Source: Rhodocyclaceae bacterium (GTDB taxonomy: Bacteria > Pseudomonadota > Gammaproteobacteria > Burkholderiales > Rhodocyclaceae). Taken from it: a stretch of DNA of 38,109 bases. The notes under the pieces were generated by a model. It was not told the DNA's origin. It made no database searches and worked only from the letters and a program-made list of their open reading frames with translations. The DNA lies in NCBI GenBank assembly GCA_020445945.1, contig JAGRFQ010000010.1, positions 1 to 38,109 of the forward strand. The letters are read 5' to 3'. How positions within the stretch are numbered: position 1 is the first letter of the stretch; every line of letters begins with the position of its first letter. Below are positions 33,669 to 38,109 of the stretch, piece after piece. Made by a program: the position numbers and the translations under genes.

Positions 33669-34307
33669 ATGAATCGACGTGACATGCTCATCCAGCTCGC
33701 CGCCTTTGCCGGTGTTTCCGCCATTGGCGCGCCGGCGTTTGCTCAGAGCGCCGCCTTCGCACCGGTCAATCCGCCCCAGCCGACGGCCGATCCGGCGAAG
33801 ATCGAGGTCATCGAGTTCTTCCACTACGGCTGCCCGCACTGCCGCGATTTCGATCCGCTGGTCGAGCACTGGGCGGCGGCGCTGCCCGAGGATGTGTCCT
33901 TCGTCCAGGTGCCCGCCATCTGGGGCAACGCGCAGCTCAAGGCGCTGGCGCAGTTCTTCTACGCGGCTCAGGCGTCGGGCGATATCGCCACGCTGCACGG
34001 CAAGGTGTTCGCCGCCTTCCAGGACGACAAGGCGCCGCTGACCACCGAGGACGGCGTGAGCGAATGGGTCGCCGGCATGGGTGTGGATGCCAAGCGTTTC
34101 ATGGACGCCTACAAGTCCTTCGGCGTGCAGGGCAAGGTCCAGCGTGCCGACCAGATCGTGCGCGCCTACCGCGTCGGTGGCGTGCCCACGCTGGCGATCG
34201 ACGGCAAGTATCTGACGTCGGCCAGCATGGCCGGCAGCCACGAGGCGGCGCTCAAGACTGCGGATGAGCTCATCGCCAAGGTGCGTCAAGGCAAAGCCAA
34301 GGGCTGA
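33669..34307 (+). CDS. dsbA: Periplasmic thiol:disulfide oxidase DsbA
   Basis: DsbA introduces disulfide bonds into exported proteins. The 212-residue precursor has a signal peptide (MNRRDMLIQLAAFAGVSAIGAPAFA). A thioredoxin fold follows with an inserted helical domain. The active site is FHYGCPHCRDFD, and the cis-proline loop is GGVPTLAIDGKY. The signal sequence begins with RRDMLIQ, a twin-arginine-like start, but lacks the full consensus, so Sec/SRP export is likelier. It is followed seven bases later by a short-chain dehydrogenase. DsbD, the reducing counterpart's membrane donor, is also in this window. Confidence 0.95.
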   Translation: MNRRDMLIQLAAFAGVSAIGAPAFAQSAAFAPVNPPQPTADPAKIEVIEFFHYGCPHCRDFDPLVEHWAAALPEDVSFVQVPAIWGNAQLKALAQFFYAAQASGDIATLHGKVFAAFQDDKAPLTTEDGVSEWVAGMGVDAKRFMDAYKSFGVQGKVQRADQIVRAYRVGGVPTLAIDGKYLTSASMAGSHEAALKTADELIAKVRQGKAKG

Positions 34308-34313
34308 GCGCCC

Positions 34314-35114
34314 GTGCCCGCCGCCGCGCGCTGTGCTGGCGCTGACCGGCCACGGCGCGTTTTCATTACCGGTGCGTCGAGCGGTATCGGCGCCGCACTG
34401 GCCCGTCATTACGCGGCGGCAGACTGCCAGCTCGGTCTGCTCGGACGCCGGCACGAACGACTCGCCGCGCTGGCCGACAGCCTGCCCGGCACGCCGCGGG
34501 TGATGGTGGCCGATGTGGCCGACGCGGCGGCCATGCGCGCAGCGGCGGAGGCGTTCATGGCGGCGGTCGGCGTACCCGACATCGTCATCGCCAACGCCGG
34601 CGTGTCGGTGGGGACGCTCACCGAACAGGCCGGGGACTGCGCTGCGTTTGCCCGTGTGCTCAGCACCAATGTGCTTGGCGTGGTGCACACTTTCAGCCCG
34701 TTTCTGCCCGCGATGCGCGACGCTGAGGGCGGCACGCTGGTCGGAATCGCTTCGGTGGCCGGCGTGCGCGGGCTGCCCGGTGCCGGCGCGTACAGTGCGT
34801 CGAAGGCGGCGGTGCGGCGTTATCTCGAAAGCCTGCGTGTTGAACTGCATGGCAGCAACGTCAAGGTGGTGACGCTTTCGCCGGGCTACATCGCGACGCC
34901 GATGACTGCCGTCAACACGTACCCCATGCCGTTTCTGCTCGATGCCGATGTCGCCGCCCGGCGCATGGCGCGGGTCATCGCTGCCGGCCGGCGTCACGCC
35001 GTGGTGCCGTGGCAGATGGGCTTGGTCGCGCGCTTGCTGGGCGTCTTGCCGGATGCCGTGTACGACCGCGTGTTTGCGCGCGCGGGGCGCAAGCCGCGCG
35101 GCTTGCCGCTGTAG
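34314..35114 (+). CDS. Short-chain dehydrogenase/reductase
   Basis: This is a classical SDR of 266 residues. It has the Rossmann cofactor motif TGASSGIG near residue 20, the NAG motif (IANAGVS), catalytic Ser in GIASVAG, and YSASK with the catalytic Tyr and Lys. SPGYIATPM follows. GRRHER after the second strand suggests NADP(H) preference. The start is GTG 34314, seven bases after dsbA, with AAGGG at 34299-34303 as a weak ribosome-binding site; there is no ATG before the cofactor motif. The C-terminal region (residues ~215-266) is hydrophobic and basic (VPWQMGLVARLLGVL), as in SDRs that associate with membranes. The substrate is unknown. Confidence 0.9.
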   Translation: MPAAARCAGADRPRRVFITGASSGIGAALARHYAAADCQLGLLGRRHERLAALADSLPGTPRVMVADVADAAAMRAAAEAFMAAVGVPDIVIANAGVSVGTLTEQAGDCAAFARVLSTNVLGVVHTFSPFLPAMRDAEGGTLVGIASVAGVRGLPGAGAYSASKAAVRRYLESLRVELHGSNVKVVTLSPGYIATPMTAVNTYPMPFLLDADVAARRMARVIAAGRRHAVVPWQMGLVARLLGVLPDAVYDRVFARAGRKPRGLPL

Positions 35115-35209
35115 CACGCGGCGCGCCAAACCGGTGCGGCGCGGGCTTCAAGTCGCGCTGCGGGTGGTCGTTGTAGAACAGGGTGCGGTCAAAGGAGACG
35201 GAGATTTCG

Positions 35210-35617
35210 ATGAGTGACAACAACGAACGGCGCCAGCGCCAGCGGATCATGGTCGATCAGGCCGGGCATCAGGATTTTCGCCTGGAATGCGACGGGCAGG
35301 CGTGCGCGGTGCGCGATGTTTCGCTGGAGGGGTTCTCGATGCACGCGGCGACACCGCCGGATGCCCGCGAGCCCTTCGCGTTCCGGCTGGAATACGGCCA
35401 GTCTGCTGCCGCGGTCACGGGGCGGGCGCGGGTGGTGAATTACGTCAGCGGTGCCGGCGGCAGCCGTGGGGTGGCGGGCTGCAGCATCGTCGGCCTTGAC
35501 GCCGATGGCGCCCACCAGCTGGCCGAATGGCTGTCTGAGCATGTCGAGGCGGTGGCTGCGGTGCCGCTGACACATGCCGAGGCGCTGGAGATCATCGCCG
35601 GCCCGTCGCGGGTCTGA
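35210..35617 (+). CDS. PilZ-domain protein (c-di-GMP receptor)
   Basis: This is a 135-residue single PilZ domain. The N-terminal arginine-rich segment ERRQRQRIMV provides the RxxxR c-di-GMP-binding motif, and VRDVSLEGFSM provides the D/NxSxxG motif, so ligand binding is likely retained. Beta strands with GRARVVNYV and GCSIVGLD complete the barrel, then a helix. Such stand-alone PilZ proteins act as second-messenger adaptors in motility, biofilm or exopolysaccharide control; the partner is unknown. ATG 35210 follows GGAGACGGAG. It lies 95 bases after the SDR gene and 21 bases before the next gene. Confidence 0.88.
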   Translation: MSDNNERRQRQRIMVDQAGHQDFRLECDGQACAVRDVSLEGFSMHAATPPDAREPFAFRLEYGQSAAAVTGRARVVNYVSGAGGSRGVAGCSIVGLDADGAHQLAEWLSEHVEAVAAVPLTHAEALEIIAGPSRV

Positions 35618-35638
35618 GCCGTGCGGCGGCGCTGAGTC

Positions 35639-36457
35639 GTGTCCGACGAGGCCGCGTGGCGGCATGACGCGATGGGCCAGCACCACGCGCGATGGGCGTC
35701 GGGCGCGCGCATCGTTTCGCTGGTGCCGTCGATTACCGAGCTGATCTGCGATCTGGGGCTCTCGGCGCAGCTGGTGGGGCGCACCGGCTTCTGCATTCAT
35801 CCGCGCGACATCGTTCGCCGGATTCCCAAAGTGGGCGGCACCAAGGACGTCAAGCTGGCGCGGATTCGCGCACTTGAGCCGACCCACGTCATCGTCAATA
35901 TCGACGAGAACCCCAAGCCCATCGCCGACGCGCTGGCCGCGTGGGTGCCCCACGTGGTGGTCACCCATCCCTGCATGCCGGAAGACAATCGCGCGCTGTA
36001 TCGCTTGCTGGGCGGCATTTTCGACCGCGATGCGGCCGCGGCGCGGCTGGTTGCCGAATTCGACGCCGCGCTGGCGGCCGCACGTGCGGTGGGCCAGCGC
36101 CTGAGGCCTGAAAACGTGCTCTACCTGATCTGGCGCGCGCCGTGGATGACGGTGGCGCCGCAAACCTATGTGTCGGCGACGCTGGCCGCCGTGGGTTGGC
36201 ACACGCAGCCGGCGGCCGCCGCGCTGCGCTACCCCGAGTTCGGCTGGGATGCGCCGTGGCTGAAGGGCGTCGAGCGGGTGCTGCTGTCGTCCGAACCCTA
36301 CCGTTTTCGTGCCCCCCACGTTGATGAAGTGCAGGCGCTGGGCGGGCGTCCGGCGCAGCTGATCGACGGGGAGTGGGCGTCGTGGTATGGCAGCCGCGCG
36401 ATCCACGGGTTGCGGGCGCTGACCGACCTACGTCTGCGCCTCGCCGCGGACGGCTGA
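35639..36457 (+). CDS. Helical-backbone metal receptor / BtuF-like cobalamin-binding protein
   Basis: This is a 272-residue protein of the TroA/BtuF fold. Visible are IVSLVPSITELICDLG, VGRTGFCIHP, KVGGTKDVKLARIRALEPTHVIVN (typical of BtuF-type cobalamin binding) and the long linking helix around residue 130. It lacks a signal peptide or lipobox: the N-terminus is MSDEAAWRHDAMGQHHARW. It is therefore probably cytoplasmic, unlike true BtuF, as in several betaproteobacterial relatives. There is no BtuCD or cobalamin riboswitch nearby. GTG 35639 is the track-independent earliest start; ATG 35672 (MGQHH) is also possible. Its last 30 bases overlap the convergent PIN gene. Confidence 0.82.
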   Translation: MSDEAAWRHDAMGQHHARWASGARIVSLVPSITELICDLGLSAQLVGRTGFCIHPRDIVRRIPKVGGTKDVKLARIRALEPTHVIVNIDENPKPIADALAAWVPHVVVTHPCMPEDNRALYRLLGGIFDRDAAAARLVAEFDAALAAARAVGQRLRPENVLYLIWRAPWMTVAPQTYVSATLAAVGWHTQPAAAALRYPEFGWDAPWLKGVERVLLSSEPYRFRAPHVDEVQALGGRPAQLIDGEWASWYGSRAIHGLRALTDLRLRLAADG

Positions 36458-36901
36458 TGTGGCCGTCGCCGTGAGCGCGGGCAGCACCTCGCCTTGCCAG
36501 CGCTCGGGGGTGAGCACCGTAAAGTGATCGCGCAGGCGGCGGTGACGCCCCACGCGCAGCAGCGCCTTGTCGCGGGTGAGCAGCCAGCGCGCGCCGCCGT
36601 GGTAGGCAATCTCCAGAAATTTCTGGTCGTCGGCGTCGCGGCAGCGCGGCAGTGCCGTGTCGGGTGGTGTGGCTGCGACCTGGCGGATCTGGCGTGTGTA
36701 GTGCGCGGCGAGGTCGGCCTGACGCGCGGGTGAGCAGGCAAACTGGCGGTAGGCGAGCACGCGGCGTAGCTCTTCGAGCGCGTCGTCGCGACTCAGCAGT
36801 TGCGGCTGACCGCTGGCGATCCAGGCGCGCAGCGGGGCCAGCGCGGGATCCTCAAACAGCCACAAGGCCAGAACGGTATTGGTGTCGAGAACGAGGGGCA
36901 T
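36428..36901 (-). CDS. PIN-domain protein (putative toxin, COG1569-like)
   Basis: This is a 157-residue PIN-fold nuclease. Acidic active-site residues are visible in VLDTNTVLAL (first Asp), LEELRRVL (Glu), CRDADDQKFLEIA (Asp pair) and LLTRDKALL (Asp). It belongs to the group annotated as putative toxin-antitoxin PIN components. No antitoxin gene (ribbon-helix-helix or AbrB type) is adjacent; phaC and a terminator lie upstream. It may therefore be an orphan or a housekeeping RNase. ATG 36901 gives the family start MPLVLDTNTV; the open frame upstream crosses the phaC terminator. Its 3' end overlaps the convergent BtuF-like gene by 30 bases. Confidence 0.85.
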   Translation of the reverse strand: MPLVLDTNTVLALWLFEDPALAPLRAWIASGQPQLLSRDDALEELRRVLAYRQFACSPARQADLAAHYTRQIRQVAATPPDTALPRCRDADDQKFLEIAYHGGARWLLTRDKALLRVGRHRRLRDHFTVLTPERWQGEVLPALTATATSAVRGEAQT

Positions 36902-36918
36902 GCCGTCGGTGGAGGTAA

Positions 36919-36947
36919 GAGAAAGGGGCCGCGCGGGCCCCTTTCTC
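36919..36947 (-). terminator. Terminator hairpin after phaC
   Basis: GAGAAAGGGGCC (36919-36930) pairs exactly with GGCCCCTTTCTC (36936-36947) around a five-base loop: a 12-bp stem between the phaC stop and the PIN start. The minus strand continues TTACC after the stem, so the T-run is short. Part of the apparent upstream extension of the PIN frame lies in it. Confidence 0.7.
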
Positions 36948-36972
36948 ATGCTTCATGCAAAACGCCGTGACT

Positions 36973-38109
36973 TCAGGCGGCTTTCTGGCTGTCCAGGCGC
37001 GCCTTGACGTAGCTGCCCGGGGCATCCTCGATCGCCTTGAGGTTGCCGGCGGCCGGGTCGCGTGCGGCGACCTGGGTCTTGTTATGACCGGTGACCCAGC
37101 TCTGCCAGTCGGTCCACCACGAGCCCGGGTGCTGCTCGGAGGCTTCGAACCAGGTGTCAGCGCTCTCGGGCATTTCGCCGTCTTCGCACAGCCAGTAGCC
37201 GTACTTGTTGGCGGCAGGCGGGTTGACGATGCCGGCGATGTGGCCGGAGCCGCCGAGCACGAAGCGCACCGGGCCGCCGAAGTTGCGCGCGCCGGTGTAG
37301 GTGCTCTTCCATGGGGCGATGTGGTCTTCGATGGCCGAGATGAAGTAGCACGGCACCTTGATCTTGCCCAGATCGATCGGTGTGCCGTCGATCTCGATGC
37401 CGCCCGGCTGGGCGAGGCGGTTTTCCATGTACATGCAGCGCAGGTAGAAGCTGTGCATGGTGGCCGGCATGCGCGTGGAGTCCGAGTTCCAGTACAGCAG
37501 GTCGAACGGGAACGGGTCCTTGCCCATCAGGTAGTTGTTCACCACGAAGGACCAGATCAGGTCGTTGGCGCGCAGCATGTTGAAGGTGCCCGCCATTTCG
37601 GAGCCTTCGAGGAAGCCGCGCTCGAACATTTTCTTTTCGAGGCTGGCGACCTGACCTTCGTCGATGAACACGCCCAGTTCGCCCGGCTCGGAGAAGTCGG
37701 TCATGGTGGTGAAGAAGGTCGCGCTGGCGATGCGCTTCTTGCGCTTGGCGGCGAGATAGGCCAGCGTGGTGGCGAGCAGCGTGCCACCGAGGCAGTAGCC
37801 GGCGGCGTTGACTTCCTTCTCGCCGGTTTGCGCTTCGATCGCGTCGAGCGCGGCAACCACGCCGTCAAGCACGTAGGCGTCGAAGCTCTTCTCGGCCATT
37901 TTCTCGTCGGGATTGACCCACGAAATCACGAAGACGGTGTGGCCTTGATCGACACACCACTTGATGTAGGAGTTCTTCTCGCGCAGGTCGAGGATGTAGA
38001 ACTTGTTGATCCACGGCGGCACGATCAGCATCGGGCGCTTGAGCACCTTGTCGGTGCTGGGCGTGTACTGCAGCAGCTGCATCATCTCGTTTTCGAACAC
38101 CACCTTGCC
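36973..38109 (-). CDS. phaC: Class I poly(3-hydroxyalkanoate) synthase, C-terminal two thirds
   Basis: PhaC polymerises (R)-3-hydroxyacyl-CoA into PHA storage granules. The 378 residues here continue past the window edge; full class I synthases have about 570-600. The lipase-like nucleophile is Cys in AAGYCLGGTLLA (codon near 37792-37794). The catalytic Asp is in SAIEDHIAPW and the His in GGSGHIAGIVNPP. Conserved segments PPWINKFYILDLR, FVISWVNPD and YWNSDSTRMP are all typical. The start is outside the window; the GTG at 38103 is an internal Val (the frame continues GKVV...). A terminator hairpin follows the stop. phaC is common in Rhodocyclales. Confidence 0.96.
   Translation of the reverse strand, partial: GKVVFENEMMQLLQYTPSTDKVLKRPMLIVPPWINKFYILDLREKNSYIKWCVDQGHTVFVISWVNPDEKMAEKSFDAYVLDGVVAALDAIEAQTGEKEVNAAGYCLGGTLLATTLAYLAAKRKKRIASATFFTTMTDFSEPGELGVFIDEGQVASLEKKMFERGFLEGSEMAGTFNMLRANDLIWSFVVNNYLMGKDPFPFDLLYWNSDSTRMPATMHSFYLRCMYMENRLAQPGGIEIDGTPIDLGKIKVPCYFISAIEDHIAPWKSTYTGARNFGGPVRFVLGGSGHIAGIVNPPAANKYGYWLCEDGEMPESADTWFEASEQHPGSWWTDWQSWVTGHNKTQVAARDPAAGNLKAIEDAPGSYVKARLDSQKAA

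Noticed and set aside
36902..36949. Upstream extension of the PIN protein to 36949
   Set aside because: It runs through the phaC terminator hairpin and gives a non-conserved N-terminus; ATG 36901 matches the family start.

Overview
The window is about 38 kb of very GC-rich DNA. Apart from its first ~1.26 kb it reads as the chromosome of a betaproteobacterium, most likely Rhodocyclales (Thauera/Azoarcus/Denitromonas-like). This rests on protein character and gene content: class I PHA synthase, the anaerobic ubiquinone genes ubiTUV, a RibBA with a degenerate second half, the argS-SPOR-dsbA-SDR run, and TATAAT-type promoters. The first ~1,260 bases differ: they encode an actinobacterial-style PucR/CdaR regulator with strong GTC/CTC/GAC codon preference. 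This stops in mid-protein exactly where a truncated thiL begins on the other strand, so the junction near 1243-1265 is most simply a chimeric join.

Layout. 1-1260: PucR fragment. 1264-1725: thiL fragment (minus). 2039-6764: three-gene osmoprotectant cluster (asnO, ngg, M42 peptidase) for N-acetylglutaminylglutamine amide, behind a ~310-base leader with nested inverted repeats. 6819-9494 (minus): ribE-ribBA-ribH-nusB, ending in a terminator facing the osmoprotectant cluster. 9557-12540 (minus): ABC-2 permease, cutA, dsbD. 12614-14099 (plus): queF and a glycine-zipper envelope protein. A perfect 18-bp palindrome carrying a TATAAT box on both strands separates queF from the permease. 14109-17264 (minus): ferredoxin, alpha/beta hydrolase, GST-like protein, NodI-like ABC ATPase, DUF502 protein. 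17321-24043 (minus): ubiB, Na+/solute symporter, ubiU-ubiV-ubiT, VanZ-family protein.

24272-31190 (plus) holds the most unusual content: three tightly spaced genes for (i) a metacaspase-like protease, (ii) a 1,818-residue protein joining two serine alpha/beta-hydrolase modules, a macro/M17-N-like region, a CHAT caspase-like protease and a helical repeat tail, and (iii) a cytosolic-looking M15-type zinc peptidase. All the expected catalytic residues are present. The set sits between ubiB and argS behind its own plausible promoter. I infer a stress- or phage-triggered proteolytic/lipolytic system; no function has been shown.

31257-35114 (plus): argS, SPOR-domain protein, dsbA, short-chain dehydrogenase. 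35210-36457 (plus): PilZ protein and BtuF-like protein. 36428-36901 (minus): PIN-domain protein. 36973-38109 (minus): C-terminal two thirds of phaC, cut by the window edge. I saw no rRNA, tRNA, CRISPR array, insertion sequence or prophage. Coordinates of starts are my choices from start codons, ribosome-binding sites and family N-termini; no database search was possible.
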